A stretch of 64,000 nucleotides of DNA from Geosporobacter ferrireducens (GCF_001750685.1 NZ_CP017269.1:2831416-2895415), one strand, 5' to 3'. Counted from the stretch's first letter, positions 42,751 through 53,089 are shown. A program made the numbers and translations. The notes: generated from the letters alone by a model not told the origin.

Positions 42751-43701
42751 GTGGAGGTTGTTGATACAAAGAAAAATAGATTTGGGTCTACAGACCTGAT
42801 GCTTGCTTTCGTTACGCTCATGTGGGGGTTAAACTATGTAATTGTGAAAGTTTCGCTCAAGGAAATAGTCCCATTATTGTTTAATACCTTAAGATTTGCT
42901 ATTGGTTCAGCGGTTTGCTGGATCATTCTTCTTACTAAGGAGAGAGAGATTAAGATCAGTAAAAAACAATTGATATACTTAGTGTTTACCGGGATTATCG
43001 CTCATGGCATCAATCAGATTTCCTTTATATATGGAGTTGCAAAAACAACTGCAGGTGCCACTTCTATTATTCTTGCCTCAACACCAGTATGCGTAGTATT
43101 ATTGGCAAGATTATTAAAACTTGAAAAGGTCACTATGAAAACTTATATAGGCATTATCATATCCTTTATGGGGGTAACCTTGGTAGTAATGGGTTCGGGG
43201 AACCCCTTTGCCGGGGGAATAGAAGCCGCCAAAGGAAATATTCTAATTGTTGTGGCAACTGTATTCTGGAGTATTTATACGATTATGATACGAATGTATT
43301 TTAAAGATTTATCTACTATCAAAGTTACAACTTACTCTTTATCCTTCACCACCATTTTTTTTCTAATTCTGAGCGCTAAACAAGTATTACAAAGTGAGTG
43401 GGCTTCTTTTTCGACGGCGGCTTGGGGAGGAGTATTTTTCTCTGGAGTATTTGTCTTAGGCATTTCCTATATACTTTGGAACACTGGCGTTCATAGAGTT
43501 GGGCCTACCAGAACAGCAATTTATGCCAATTTGCCTCCATTTATATCTGTATTATTCGGCTGGTTGATCCTAGGAGAAACAATTTCTCCCATGCAAATTG
43601 TAGGTGGCTTCATTATTATGATGGGTCTGGTGTATTCAAAAAACAGAAAGATAGAAGAATATCCCCCTATAATGAAAGATCAGGCTTGTAAAAGCAGTTA
43701 A
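42751..43701 (+). CDS. EamA/DMT family transporter
   Basis: A 316-residue membrane protein with two EamA repeats and about ten helices. The first repeat starts FVTLMWGLNYVIVKVSL, the second FWSIYTIMIRMYF. It closes the aroD-to-aroE run, 13 bp after aroE, and may export or import a metabolite of that pathway. Substrate unknown. GTG 42751 has AGAAGG eight bases upstream. Confidence 0.88.
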   Translation: MEVVDTKKNRFGSTDLMLAFVTLMWGLNYVIVKVSLKEIVPLLFNTLRFAIGSAVCWIILLTKEREIKISKKQLIYLVFTGIIAHGINQISFIYGVAKTTAGATSIILASTPVCVVLLARLLKLEKVTMKTYIGIIISFMGVTLVVMGSGNPFAGGIEAAKGNILIVVATVFWSIYTIMIRMYFKDLSTIKVTTYSLSFTTIFFLILSAKQVLQSEWASFSTAAWGGVFFSGVFVLGISYILWNTGVHRVGPTRTAIYANLPPFISVLFGWLILGETISPMQIVGGFIIMMGLVYSKNRKIEEYPPIMKDQACKSS

Positions 43702-43875
43702 ATTTGTGATGGATTAATTTCTATGAGAAAAATAAAGCAGCAGCATAGACGACAAAAGAGTATATTGCATATGAAGAAAAGATAGATAGAATGTTCGTTG
43801 AGCCTAATAAAGTTAATTTTCACCTACATAGATTTTTAGATTCGAAATCTTAAGGAGGAAGGGGCTAGTATAAGC

Positions 43876-45558
43876 GTGAAAATACGAACAAAAATTTTAA
43901 TCAGTTTCTTTATTGTGATTCTATTATTGGCAGGGTTATGCGTTTACAGCTTGATGAATATGTTTCACATACAAGAGACCAGTAAAGCGATGATTGAGGA
44001 GGCAATGAGCAGTATACAAAATGGAAAAAACATTCAATCGTCTGCCCTTGAACAGGATGTTTCCTTACGGGGATTTATCATTACAGGACGAAGAGAATTC
44101 ATTGACAATTTTAAATTAGCGCAGTCAGAGAGAATTCAAAGCAGCGACATAACGTTAACCAACAGTCAGAACTCAGAAGAGCGGGAACTGATAGAAAAAT
44201 TGATAGCCCAAGCAAAAGAATACGATGGAATCAGTGAAAAAATACTTTCGTTAAAAGAACAGGGGATAGAGGAAGAAGCCATCGAGGATATGCAGTTTAA
44301 GGCGTATCCCAAAACCCAGGAAATTAAACTAACAGTAGCTGCTCTCATCAGCTTCAAAGAAAAACAGGTTGATGAACAAATAACAGACCTTTATAGACTG
44401 CAAGACCGGACAAAGGGGATGACGGTCGGATTCATTGCGATAGCTATAGCCTTGAGCTTTTTAATTTCACTACTGATTACCAGGAGTATTACTCGCCCGA
44501 TTCAGCAATTTAGTATAGCAGCCCAAGCTGTAGCAGCGGGAGATCTAAATAGAGAAATCAAGATAGAGACGAGAGATGAAACAGGTTTATTAGTAGAATC
44601 TTTCAATAGAATGGTAAGAGAGTTACGTGGGTTCATTGAACAAGCTGTGCTTTCTGCCGAGGAAATAAGTGCTGCAAGCCAGCAGTTATCTGCATCCTCC
44701 CAGCAGGTATCTGCTGCTGTGGAAGAGGTGAATGCAGTTGCTATAGAGCTAAGCAAAGATACCGATGATGAGTCCCTGACCATTGAGCAGTCAAAAATGA
44801 AAATCGATCAGATTTTTGAGCATACGGATACGGTATCAAAGAGGATACAGAAAGTTTTGCAGCTTTCCCAAGAGAATCTAAAATCAACAACAGAAGGAAG
44901 ACGTGTATCCTATGAGGCTGCAGAAAAAATTGAATTGATAAAGGCAAATACTGAGGAAACTGTTGAAAAAATATTAAATCTGAATCAAGCGTCGGATAAA
45001 ATAGCAAGTGTAATGGTGCTGATCGGTTCAGTTTATGAACAGATTAATCTGCTTGCACTAAATGCAGCTATTGAGGCTGCCAGAGCAGGTGAAGCGGGTA
45101 GAGGCTTCGCAGTCGTTGCAGAAGAGATCAGAAAGCTTGCAGACCAATCAGCAGAATCAGCGAATCAAATTTCCGTCGCAATCAATGGGATAAAGGAGCA
45201 GATCAGGGTATTTACCGATTCTATGACAATGAATGACCATGCTTTAAAAGCTGGGGCTGTTATCGTAAATCAGGCAAGTCAAAATTTCGAAGAAATTCAC
45301 CATGAAATACAGGAAATGGCACAAGAAATAGAGATGGTGAATTGTTCTATTCTAAAGGTTGTACAAGAGGCAGACAGCGTTATGGAAGATTTTGAAACCG
45401 TGTTTAATATTGCTAAAAAAACAGCTGCGTCAGCGCAAGAGGTGAGTGCTACTACTGAGGAACAAGCTGGACAGATCGAAGGAATTGCAGGAGCAGCAGA
45501 GAATTTGGCATCGATCGCAGAGGTATTGAACAATCGGATTTCATTATTCAAGATTTGA
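43876..45558 (+). CDS. Methyl-accepting chemotaxis protein
   Basis: A 560-residue chemoreceptor: first helix at about 7-27, an extracellular four-helix-bundle type sensor to about 180, second helix to about 205, HAMP domain, then the coiled signalling region with the conserved tip [20 protein letters not shown]. The start is GTG 43876; the nearest AAGGAGG is about 17 bases upstream, so the true start is not certain. It precedes two catabolic genes without a terminator, so it may sense their substrate. Confidence 0.92.
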   Translation: MKIRTKILISFFIVILLLAGLCVYSLMNMFHIQETSKAMIEEAMSSIQNGKNIQSSALEQDVSLRGFIITGRREFIDNFKLAQSERIQSSDITLTNSQNSEERELIEKLIAQAKEYDGISEKILSLKEQGIEEEAIEDMQFKAYPKTQEIKLTVAALISFKEKQVDEQITDLYRLQDRTKGMTVGFIAIAIALSFLISLLITRSITRPIQQFSIAAQAVAAGDLNREIKIETRDETGLLVESFNRMVRELRGFIEQAVLSAEEISAASQQLSASSQQVSAAVEEVNAVAIELSKDTDDESLTIEQSKMKIDQIFEHTDTVSKRIQKVLQLSQENLKSTTEGRRVSYEAAEKIELIKANTEETVEKILNLNQASDKIASVMVLIGSVYEQINLLALNAAIEAARAGEAGRGFAVVAEEIRKLADQSAESANQISVAINGIKEQIRVFTDSMTMNDHALKAGAVIVNQASQNFEEIHHEIQEMAQEIEMVNCSILKVVQEADSVMEDFETVFNIAKKTAASAQEVSATTEEQAGQIEGIAGAAENLASIAEVLNNRISLFKI

Positions 45559-45624
45559 TGAAGCTTATTTTAGAGGATAAGTTTTTTTCAAATTACTAAA
45601 TTAAAAAAGAAAGAAGGGAAAAAG

Positions 45625-46572
45625 ATGTCTTCAAATGAACTGAAGGATAGAATTCAATGGCCTAAAAATATTCTAGTTTGTGAGGTAGGGCCGAGAGATG
45701 GCCTTCAGAATGAAGAAAAGACTTTGACGGTTGAGCAAAAGGTAGAGCTTATCGATCGTTATGTGCAGGCAGGTGCCAAGATCATAGAAATAGGTTCCTT
45801 TGTTCATCCTAAAGCGGTGCCTCAGATGGCAGATACCGATGAGGTAGCTAAGCGAATAAAAAGAGCAGCGGGTGTAGAATATCGTGCCCTTGTTTTGAAC
45901 ATCAAAGGGTTACAGCGGGCAGAAGCTGCGGGAATACAGAAAGCAAAGTTGACGGTATCAGCCAGCCGGGCCCACTCTTTAAGCAATCTGAATCGAACGC
46001 CCGAGGAGGCAGTACGAGGATTCGAGGAATGTGCAGCCTATGCGGCTGCTCGTGGAATGACCCTTTCAGGGGCAATTTCTACAGCTTTTGGATGTTCTAT
46101 GGAAGGAAAAGTGCCTTTGGAGCAAGTTATTTCCGTTATTGAAGCATTTCAAGAGATTGGAGTGAAAGAACTTTCTTTATCTGATACGACAGGGATGGCC
46201 AACCCTCAGCAGGTTTATGAGTATAGTCTGCGGGTAAAGGAACAATTTCCTGATGTTATATGGAATCTACATTTTCATGACACAAGAGGAATGGGCCTAG
46301 CCAATGTGATGGCAGGTATGATGGCAGGTATTGTACGCTATGACTCCTGTTTTGCTGGCTTAGGAGGATGCCCTTTCGCTCCTGGGGCATCCGGAAATAT
46401 AGCTACAGAGGATTTAGTGCATATGTGTCACGAAATGGGTATTGAAACAGGATATGACCTGGACGGAATTATTTCTATAGGACGATATGTTCAACAGCTT
46501 ATCGGTTACGATACCTCCAGTGCGATCTTAAAGGCGGGTAAGTCTTGTGATATAGTAAAAAAGCAAAAATAG
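45625..46572 (+). CDS. Hydroxymethylglutaryl-CoA lyase family protein
   Basis: A 315-residue aldolase-type enzyme of the HMG-CoA lyase family. The start block EVGPRDGLQNE and the C-terminal active-site cysteine loop GLGGCPFAPGASGN are intact. The known reaction splits HMG-CoA into acetoacetate and acetyl-CoA; relatives act on other 3-hydroxy acyl-CoAs. AGAAGGGAA precedes the ATG. The acylating aldehyde dehydrogenase gene follows 62 bp later, which suggests a shared acyl-CoA pathway. Confidence 0.88.
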   Translation: MSSNELKDRIQWPKNILVCEVGPRDGLQNEEKTLTVEQKVELIDRYVQAGAKIIEIGSFVHPKAVPQMADTDEVAKRIKRAAGVEYRALVLNIKGLQRAEAAGIQKAKLTVSASRAHSLSNLNRTPEEAVRGFEECAAYAAARGMTLSGAISTAFGCSMEGKVPLEQVISVIEAFQEIGVKELSLSDTTGMANPQQVYEYSLRVKEQFPDVIWNLHFHDTRGMGLANVMAGMMAGIVRYDSCFAGLGGCPFAPGASGNIATEDLVHMCHEMGIETGYDLDGIISIGRYVQQLIGYDTSSAILKAGKSCDIVKKQK

Positions 46573-46634
46573 AGTACGAAAGGATTAAGCACAGCAAATA
46601 AGAGAAAATAATTGTAAAGAAAGGGTGTTTATAA

Positions 46635-48047
46635 ATGGCAAATGAACTCACAATAGAACAACAACAAGAATTAGATACTGCCTTTGAGCGGGCGCAGAAA
46701 GCATTGGCTGTCATAGAAACCTATGACCAAGAAAAAGTAGATCGCTTATGTCAAGCAGTAGCTTGGGCAGTATCCAACAAAAAAACTTTTCTTCGCTTAG
46801 TGGATATGGGAATTGAAGAAAGTGGATTGGGAGACCCTGTAAGCAGACAAGGTAAGCGATTTAAAATTAGAGGTGTTCTCCGAGATGCACTGCGGCAGAA
46901 GAGTATAGGACTTATCGAAGAAATTCCAGAAAAAGGCATTCGGAAGTATGCAAAACCTGTTGGAATTATTGCATCCATTGTACCTACCACAAATCCGGAC
47001 TTAACACCGGCGGGCACAGCAATCTATGCCATCAAGGCTAGAGACGTGGTAATTTTCTCACCGCATCCACGTTCTAAAAAGACTACTTTTGAAACTGTAA
47101 GACTGATGAGAGAAGCTCTTGAAAGAGAAGGCGCTCCAGCAGATATTCTTCAATGCCTGACAAAAGTAAATATCCCTATGTCTAAGGCGCTTATGTCTAA
47201 GGCAGATCTTGTACTTGCTACAGGGGGCCCAGCGATGGTTCAAGCAGCTTATAGTTCTGGAACACCAGCGTACGGAGTAGGTGCCGGAAATTCTACCATG
47301 ATTATTGACGAGACAGCCAATATGGAAGAAGCAGCTCGAAACACCATGCTCAGCAAAACCTCAGACTTTGGTTCAGGCTGTTCAGCCGATGGAAATCTAA
47401 TCATTGAAGAGACGATCTTCGATAAGATGGTGAAGCAATTAGTAGTAGAGGGTGGTTACCTTGCTAATGAAGAAGAAAAAGAAAAGCTTCGCAAAGTGAT
47501 GTGGGATGATGAGGGACACAGACTGGTGGATACAGTAGCTGTTGCACCGCAAAAACTAGCTGAGGCTGCTGGTTTTAGTATTCCAGACGATAGAAAATTT
47601 ATCATTGTTATGGGAGACGGTATTGGAAAAGAATATCCATTCTCCAGAGAAAAACTGACGACGCTCTTAGCTGTGTATAAATATGAGAAGGGTTTCGAAA
47701 ATGCATTAAAGATGATGCATGCGATCTATAATGTTGGCGGAAAAGGTCACTCTGTAGGAATTTACTCCTTTAATGATGAACATATTCATCAGTTAGGTTT
47801 AGTAGCTCCTGTGAGCCGGATTATGGTTCGACAGCCCCAATCCAAAGCAAATGCAGGCTCCTTCACAAATGGAATGCCGATGACTTCAAGCTTAGGCTGC
47901 GGAACGTGGGGTGGAAACATTGTTTCTGAGAATGTTAACCTAAAGCATTATATGAATACAACTTGGGTATCTTATCCGATCCCAGAAGATAAACCCTCTG
48001 ACGAAGAACTTTTCGGAGAATTTTACGATCCGGAAATGGAAAAATAA
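46635..48047 (+). CDS. Acylating (CoA-dependent) aldehyde dehydrogenase family protein
   Basis: A 470-residue enzyme resembling EutE/PduP and sulfoacetaldehyde dehydrogenases. The block ATGGPAMVQAAYSSGTPAYG followed by GAGN is typical of the CoA-acylating branch, and Cys249 (in FGSGCSADGN) is the likely nucleophile. It would interconvert an aldehyde and an acyl-CoA with NAD(P)H. No microcompartment targeting sequence or shell gene is present. A strong terminator follows. Exact aldehyde unknown. Confidence 0.85.
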   Translation: MANELTIEQQQELDTAFERAQKALAVIETYDQEKVDRLCQAVAWAVSNKKTFLRLVDMGIEESGLGDPVSRQGKRFKIRGVLRDALRQKSIGLIEEIPEKGIRKYAKPVGIIASIVPTTNPDLTPAGTAIYAIKARDVVIFSPHPRSKKTTFETVRLMREALEREGAPADILQCLTKVNIPMSKALMSKADLVLATGGPAMVQAAYSSGTPAYGVGAGNSTMIIDETANMEEAARNTMLSKTSDFGSGCSADGNLIIEETIFDKMVKQLVVEGGYLANEEEKEKLRKVMWDDEGHRLVDTVAVAPQKLAEAAGFSIPDDRKFIIVMGDGIGKEYPFSREKLTTLLAVYKYEKGFENALKMMHAIYNVGGKGHSVGIYSFNDEHIHQLGLVAPVSRIMVRQPQSKANAGSFTNGMPMTSSLGCGTWGGNIVSENVNLKHYMNTTWVSYPIPEDKPSDEELFGEFYDPEMEK

Positions 48048-48078
48048 AAGAGGTTTGAATAGGTTTTCGTAAACAAAG

Positions 48079-48124
48079 AAATAAGAGAGCTTGAAGCTAT
48101 GCTTCCTTGCTCTCTTATTTTTGT
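48079..48124 (+). terminator. Terminator after the aldehyde dehydrogenase gene
   Basis: A perfect 12-bp stem AAATAAGAGAGC / GCTCTCTTATTT with an inner GAAGC / GCTTC stem, followed by TTTT. Confidence 0.9.
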
Positions 48125-48330
48125 GAAGATACATCTTTATCTGATTGCTTCTTGACCTTTTGTATGGATAGAAGCGCCAATAGAAGATAGAATCAGATTT
48201 ATGCGTCACCGAGAGTGTTCATTTTATGGAGGAAAATATGGTTTTATGACGAATGTTATTTATCGAATGCATCATGTAAAGTGAACGGATTTTAGCACAT
48301 ATTATATCCATGAAATGAGGTATGCAGGAA

Positions 48331-48468
48331 ATGGATGGACTGTACTATATTGGTTTACCAATGAAAACTTTATTCATTGTAGGCGGTACCTTTATCGTCT
48401 CTGCACTGCTGCCTTCTATCGTAGCCCTCATCCTAAAATGTAAGAAGGTGTTGGATAAAGATGAATAA
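48331..48468 (+). CDS. Symporter small accessory protein-like (45 aa)
   Basis: A 45-codon frame (MDGLYYIGLPMKTLF at its start) with one strong hydrophobic segment at about residues 13-36 and a charged tail. Its stop overlaps the symporter start by eight bases, which gives translational coupling. Tiny membrane proteins of this kind precede sodium:solute symporter genes in many Firmicutes. The ribosome site is moderate (GCAGGAA). Confidence 0.65.
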   Translation: MDGLYYIGLPMKTLFIVGGTFIVSALLPSIVALILKCKKVLDKDE

Positions 48469-49948
48469 AGCAATTATTTACCTAATATTTTTTACACTTT
48501 ATACGCTGATGCTGTTATGGTTTGGTAAAGATGGATTTAAGAAGACGAACAATTTGAAGGATTTTTTTGTTGCAGGAAACAGTTTAGGACTGCTTGCCAG
48601 TATTTTCACTTTTACAGCCACCTGGTTTAGTGCTGCATCCATGCAGGGACTTACAGGATCGATCTATGCATATGGCTATGCTATGGTGTTATATTCCGTA
48701 GTGCCTTGGTTTATAGGTGCAGCTTTTTTAGTATCCATTGTGCCCAGATTAAAAGCATATGACATACTCACAGTGCCTGAGTACTTTAGGATTAGATATG
48801 ACAGCAGACTGCTGCAGGCCATGGGAGGATGCATCATTATCTTCAGCTATACGCTCTATATGATTATACAAATCAGGGGCTTCGGTGTTGTGATGTCTGA
48901 GCTGCTGGATATCAACTATACCCTTGCAATCATACTGGTATATTTGTTTATTGTCTATAGCACCTTTGGCGGTTTATTTTCCGTTGCGAAAACAGATGGA
49001 TTAAACTTCGTGCTCATTGTTCTGGGTATTCTGTTGGCATCGGGTATGATTTTAAGGAACACAGAGGGTATTCTGCGTATACATGAACAAGCAGCAGAAA
49101 TAGCGACGAAACCTTTCCCCCGTGCACCGTTTATTACAGAACAGGGGGCACTGTTAGATCCTTTTTCAAAAGGTTTATACCCACCACTAATGATTATCAC
49201 CGGATTTTGCGGTTGGGGACTAGGGTTAGCTGGCAATCCTCAATATGCTTTAAGAATCATATCTGCCCGAAATAAAAAAACAGCAGTGAATATGATTTGC
49301 TATTCGGTACTGATTCTTGCCATTATCTATCTGGGAATATTTATAATTGGCCTAGGTTCAAGAGTCTTACAGCCATCTATTGATAGTATTGATTCTGTAG
49401 ATGAAGTTTTCCCTTATATGATTAATAAAGTCATCTATTCGCGATTCAGCGGATTGGTTTTGATCGGTATCACGGCGGCAGCTGTGTCTACAGCTAATTC
49501 TCAACTGCTGATATTAGCTAGCGGCTTTACTTATGATATTTTAAAAAACTATTCCTGCTTAAAGATAGATGAAGGTAAATATATGAATCTGAATCGTATT
49601 TTCATATTGCTCTCCGGAACCATTTCCTTAATATTATCGATAAATCCGCCACAAAGTTTATTGATCTATGGCAGTCAAATATGGGGTGTGTTTTCAGTTA
49701 CTTTTTTGCTGCCTCTGTATGGAGGTTTGTTTTGGAAGAAAGCCACGAAGGAAGGTGCGATTGCTTCCTTTGTCGGAGGACTGGCTACGATGATTGCCTT
49801 TGTACTGAAATACAAGTTTACAGAAGCAGATCCCAGTAATGTGATTCATCCGGCTTTACCAGGTGTGATTGCAGCCATTATTTTATTTTACAGTATTAGC
49901 AAATATACCTATGGCAGAAAAGGTGATTCAATTGAAACCAGACATTGA
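48461..49948 (+). CDS. Sodium:solute symporter family protein
   Basis: A 495-residue SSS transporter with about 13 membrane helices. The early block FFVAGNSLGLLASIFTFTAT followed by WFSA, then GWGLGLAGNPQYALRI, fits the family. Substrate is not evident; SSS members carry amino acids, sugars, pantothenate or carboxylates. It overlaps the small accessory gene before it and the histidine kinase gene after it, so transporter and sensor are in one operon. Confidence 0.9.
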   Translation: MNKAIIYLIFFTLYTLMLLWFGKDGFKKTNNLKDFFVAGNSLGLLASIFTFTATWFSAASMQGLTGSIYAYGYAMVLYSVVPWFIGAAFLVSIVPRLKAYDILTVPEYFRIRYDSRLLQAMGGCIIIFSYTLYMIIQIRGFGVVMSELLDINYTLAIILVYLFIVYSTFGGLFSVAKTDGLNFVLIVLGILLASGMILRNTEGILRIHEQAAEIATKPFPRAPFITEQGALLDPFSKGLYPPLMIITGFCGWGLGLAGNPQYALRIISARNKKTAVNMICYSVLILAIIYLGIFIIGLGSRVLQPSIDSIDSVDEVFPYMINKVIYSRFSGLVLIGITAAAVSTANSQLLILASGFTYDILKNYSCLKIDEGKYMNLNRIFILLSGTISLILSINPPQSLLIYGSQIWGVFSVTFLLPLYGGLFWKKATKEGAIASFVGGLATMIAFVLKYKFTEADPSNVIHPALPGVIAAIILFYSISKYTYGRKGDSIETRH

Positions 49949-51695
49949 AAATAAGATATTAATTCCCTTTATGGTTTTGATCATTCTTTCGATTAGCAGT
50001 GTAGGCGGAATCTCTTATTGGAATGGATACCGGCTTTTATTAGATAATCAGAAAAAGAACATGCAAGAAAATCTAACGGAAACCATTCATTTAATAGAGA
50101 CTTTCAATGAAGCGGTAGAAAGTAAACAACTGTCACTACAAGAGGCAAAAGAAAAGGTCGTTGGATATTATGAACAGTTAGGTCCAATTGGATTCGTTAT
50201 TGCAGAGAAGAAACACATCATGGTTGACCGTTTTGAGCCATCAAATACCACTCTAGAGAACATTTTCAGTGACATTCGAGGTGATCAAAAGAAAGGGGCT
50301 GTTGAAACAGACCGTTTTGTTTTTACTTATGTCGTATACGAGCCATGGAAATGGACTGTCGGTTATGGACTGAATAAAAACATATTTTCTGAAGAGCTCA
50401 TCGCAGTACAAAAGTATAATCTATTGATCGTTATCATCTTCTTAATCATATCTATGCAAGCGACGATACTCATTGCTTACAACCTGTCCAAACCTATTAA
50501 ATTGTTGGCAGATACCTGCAACAATATTGCAAATGGAAATCTGGAAGAAAAGATTTTTATTAGAAGAAGAGATGAAATCGGTGTTTTGGCAAATGCTTTC
50601 AATAATATGATGAACAAGCTTCAAAAGAATACATCTAAGCTGATAGAGATAAAGCAGTTTAATGAAGATATTTTGAGAAATATATCTACAGGAATTATTA
50701 CAACGGATCAATCAGGAAATATCGTATCTATCAATCACACGGCGGAAGAAATGCTCCAGCAGGATACTTGTGGACAAGACAGTGATCAGAGTCTAGAGAA
50801 GGTTTTGATTGACCAATTAAAGGAGACTCTAAGTTTAGAAAAATCATTGAATCATGTTTATGTTTTTCAATATCAACAGAATAATGATATGCTTTATATA
50901 GACGTAACCACCTCATTGCTAAAAACAGATGAAGGGCAGATCAGCGGCGCTATATGCAATTTTAATAATATTACGGAACGAAAAAAAATTGAGAAAAAAA
51001 TTGAACGTGTCAATCGGCTTACATCGGTTGGGCAGCTGGCTGCAGGCTTGGCCCATGAAATTCGAAACCCTTTGGCGGGAATGAAAACGGGCATGCAGGT
51101 ATTGAAAAAGAGATTGTCCACGCCAGAAGAACCATCCAATGAAAACCTGTTTAATGGGGTTTTATATGAAATTGACAGACTCAATCATCTCATTACAGAT
51201 CTTTTGGATTTTGCTAAACCAAGGCTGCCCAGATATGAAAGAGCGAATGTTAGGGAGATTTTAAACAGAGCCCTTTATTTAATAAAAAAAGCAGCTTCAG
51301 AGAAACAGATCGAGATCAATATTAAGGATGATGGAAAAAAGCATGAGGTTATAGTGGATCAAGGACAAATTGAACAGGTTTTTTTAAATATTATTGCCAA
51401 TGCCCTTAAAGCCGTGGAACAAGAGGGGACATTAAATATTTACATTGAACGTATTTCTGAACCAAAGGGACAATTTGTATCTGTGGAATTTGAAGATAAT
51501 GGCTGTGGCATTCGACCTGAGGATATGGAGACAATCTTTGATCCCTTTTATACCACTTATCCACAAGGCACAGGCCTAGGATTGTCAGTTGTCCACAAGC
51601 TGGTTACGGAAAATAACGGGGAAATTGAAGTAGAGAGTAAAATTGAAGTAGGAACGAAATTTAAGATTAAATTCCATGTAGACGGTGAGGCGTAG
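49932..51695 (+). CDS. Membrane sensor histidine kinase (NtrB-like)
   Basis: A 587-residue kinase: N-terminal helix, extracellular sensor region, second helix at about 160-185, HAMP, PAS domain (about 250-365), then HisKA with the phospho-His in LAHEIRNPLAGMKTG and an ATPase domain with NALKAVEQEG, DNGCGI and TGLGLSVVHK. TTG 49932 has AAAAGGTGAT upstream and overlaps the symporter gene by 17 bp. The partner regulator follows directly. Confidence 0.92.
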   Translation: MKPDIENKILIPFMVLIILSISSVGGISYWNGYRLLLDNQKKNMQENLTETIHLIETFNEAVESKQLSLQEAKEKVVGYYEQLGPIGFVIAEKKHIMVDRFEPSNTTLENIFSDIRGDQKKGAVETDRFVFTYVVYEPWKWTVGYGLNKNIFSEELIAVQKYNLLIVIIFLIISMQATILIAYNLSKPIKLLADTCNNIANGNLEEKIFIRRRDEIGVLANAFNNMMNKLQKNTSKLIEIKQFNEDILRNISTGIITTDQSGNIVSINHTAEEMLQQDTCGQDSDQSLEKVLIDQLKETLSLEKSLNHVYVFQYQQNNDMLYIDVTTSLLKTDEGQISGAICNFNNITERKKIEKKIERVNRLTSVGQLAAGLAHEIRNPLAGMKTGMQVLKKRLSTPEEPSNENLFNGVLYEIDRLNHLITDLLDFAKPRLPRYERANVREILNRALYLIKKAASEKQIEINIKDDGKKHEVIVDQGQIEQVFLNIIANALKAVEQEGTLNIYIERISEPKGQFVSVEFEDNGCGIRPEDMETIFDPFYTTYPQGTGLGLSVVHKLVTENNGEIEVESKIEVGTKFKIKFHVDGEA

Positions 51696-51696
51696 A

Positions 51697-53079
51697 ATGA
51701 AAAAACGTATATTAATTATTGACGATGAAAAGATAATTTGCATGTCGTTAATGGAGGGTTTGCAGGATCTTGGATTTGAAGTAGATGCTGCCTATACAGG
51801 CAAAGAAGGAATTCATAAGCTGACAGTCTTTAAACCCCATGTGATTTTTCTGGATATGAGATTATCAGAAGAAAGTGGTTTGGAAGTAATCAAAAAAATC
51901 AAAGAAGTGGATAAAGAAGTGGAAGTTATTATGATGACGGCTTATGGAAATATCCAAACTGCTGTGGCCGCAATAAAAAACGGTGCCTTTGACTATATCA
52001 ATAAACCTTTTGATCTGGATGAAATTCAGCTACTGATTGCAAAGGCATTAAAAAACATGGAAATGAGAAAAAAGCTCTATTTGCTGGAAAAAGAAAAAGA
52101 AGAAAACCATTTGTCTATGATCGGCACACATCCCAGAATGAGAGAGATATACGATAAAATCAATATTTTGTCACAAACCGATGAAGTAACGGTTTTAATC
52201 CGGGGAGAGACAGGAACGGGTAAAGAAATCGTGGCTTCTGCGATACACAAAAATAGCGTGAGAAAGGATGCTCCGATACTGAAAATCAACTGTGGAGCAA
52301 TACCACAGCATCTTGTAGAAAGTGAACTTTTTGGTTTTGAAAAAAATGCATTTACCGGGGCAGGTGCAAGAAAAAAAGGCTTATTCGAATTGGCTGATGG
52401 AGGGGTCATTTTTTTAGATGAAGTAGGGGAATTACCTATGGATATACAGACAAAGCTGTTGAGATTTTTGGAAGAAAGAAAGTTCAAAAGAATTGGCGGA
52501 CTGGATGATGTTGAAGTAGACATAAGGTTGTTTGCAGCTACAAATCGTGATTTGGAAAAGGCCCTTCAAAAGAAAGAATTTAGAGAAGACTTGTATTACC
52601 GCCTGAATGTTGTACCGATTCACCTGCCAGCCTTGAGAGAGCGTGGAGAAGACATTTTGCTGCTGGCAGAACACTTTATAAGTGAATATAATAAAAAGTT
52701 TGGCAAAGGTATTAAAGGGATTACTCCCTGCGCAAAAGAAAAGCTGATGCACTATCGCTGGCCTGGGAATGTGAGAGAGTTAAAAAATGTGATAGAAAGA
52801 ATTGTTATTCTTTATCAAGATGATTACATTGATTTACAGCATTTACCTTTGGAAATCCATCATTCTCAAGAGGTACAAAGCCCAATTGGTGAAGAAAAGG
52901 ATTTAACAAAAAGGCTGTTTACAGAGGGGTTTTCTTTAGATGAAGAGACACAAAAACTGGAGGCTGCATATATACAAATGGCATTAGATCTGGCGCAGAG
53001 CAATTATTCAAAGGCTTCTCAACTGTTAGGAATCAGTCGGTTTGCACTCAAGAGAAAGATGGAAAAATATTTTGAGTAG
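51697..53079 (+). CDS. NtrC-family sigma-54-dependent response regulator
   Basis: A 460-residue activator: receiver with phospho-acceptor Asp53 (FLDMRL), AAA+ domain with Walker A GETGTGKE and Walker B VIFLDEV, and a Fis-type HTH at the end. The sigma-54 contact loop reads NAFTGA instead of the usual GAFTGA; the key Phe-Thr is kept. GGTGAGG precedes ATG 51697. A sigma-54 promoter lies 130 bp after its stop, so the pxp operon is its likely target. Confidence 0.93.
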   Translation: MKKRILIIDDEKIICMSLMEGLQDLGFEVDAAYTGKEGIHKLTVFKPHVIFLDMRLSEESGLEVIKKIKEVDKEVEVIMMTAYGNIQTAVAAIKNGAFDYINKPFDLDEIQLLIAKALKNMEMRKKLYLLEKEKEENHLSMIGTHPRMREIYDKINILSQTDEVTVLIRGETGTGKEIVASAIHKNSVRKDAPILKINCGAIPQHLVESELFGFEKNAFTGAGARKKGLFELADGGVIFLDEVGELPMDIQTKLLRFLEERKFKRIGGLDDVEVDIRLFAATNRDLEKALQKKEFREDLYYRLNVVPIHLPALRERGEDILLLAEHFISEYNKKFGKGIKGITPCAKEKLMHYRWPGNVRELKNVIERIVILYQDDYIDLQHLPLEIHHSQEVQSPIGEEKDLTKRLFTEGFSLDEETQKLEAAYIQMALDLAQSNYSKASQLLGISRFALKRKMEKYFE

Positions 53080-53089
53080 GAATGGCATC

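Noticed and set aside
46635-48047. Microcompartment-associated aldehyde dehydrogenase
   Set aside because: No shell protein genes are in the window and the N-terminus does not look like an encapsulation peptide.
48125-48330. Possible regulatory RNA before the symporter operon (ATCTGATT / AATCAGAT repeat)
   Set aside because: The complementary segments are short and interrupted. I found no sigma-54 spacing and no known RNA motif there.
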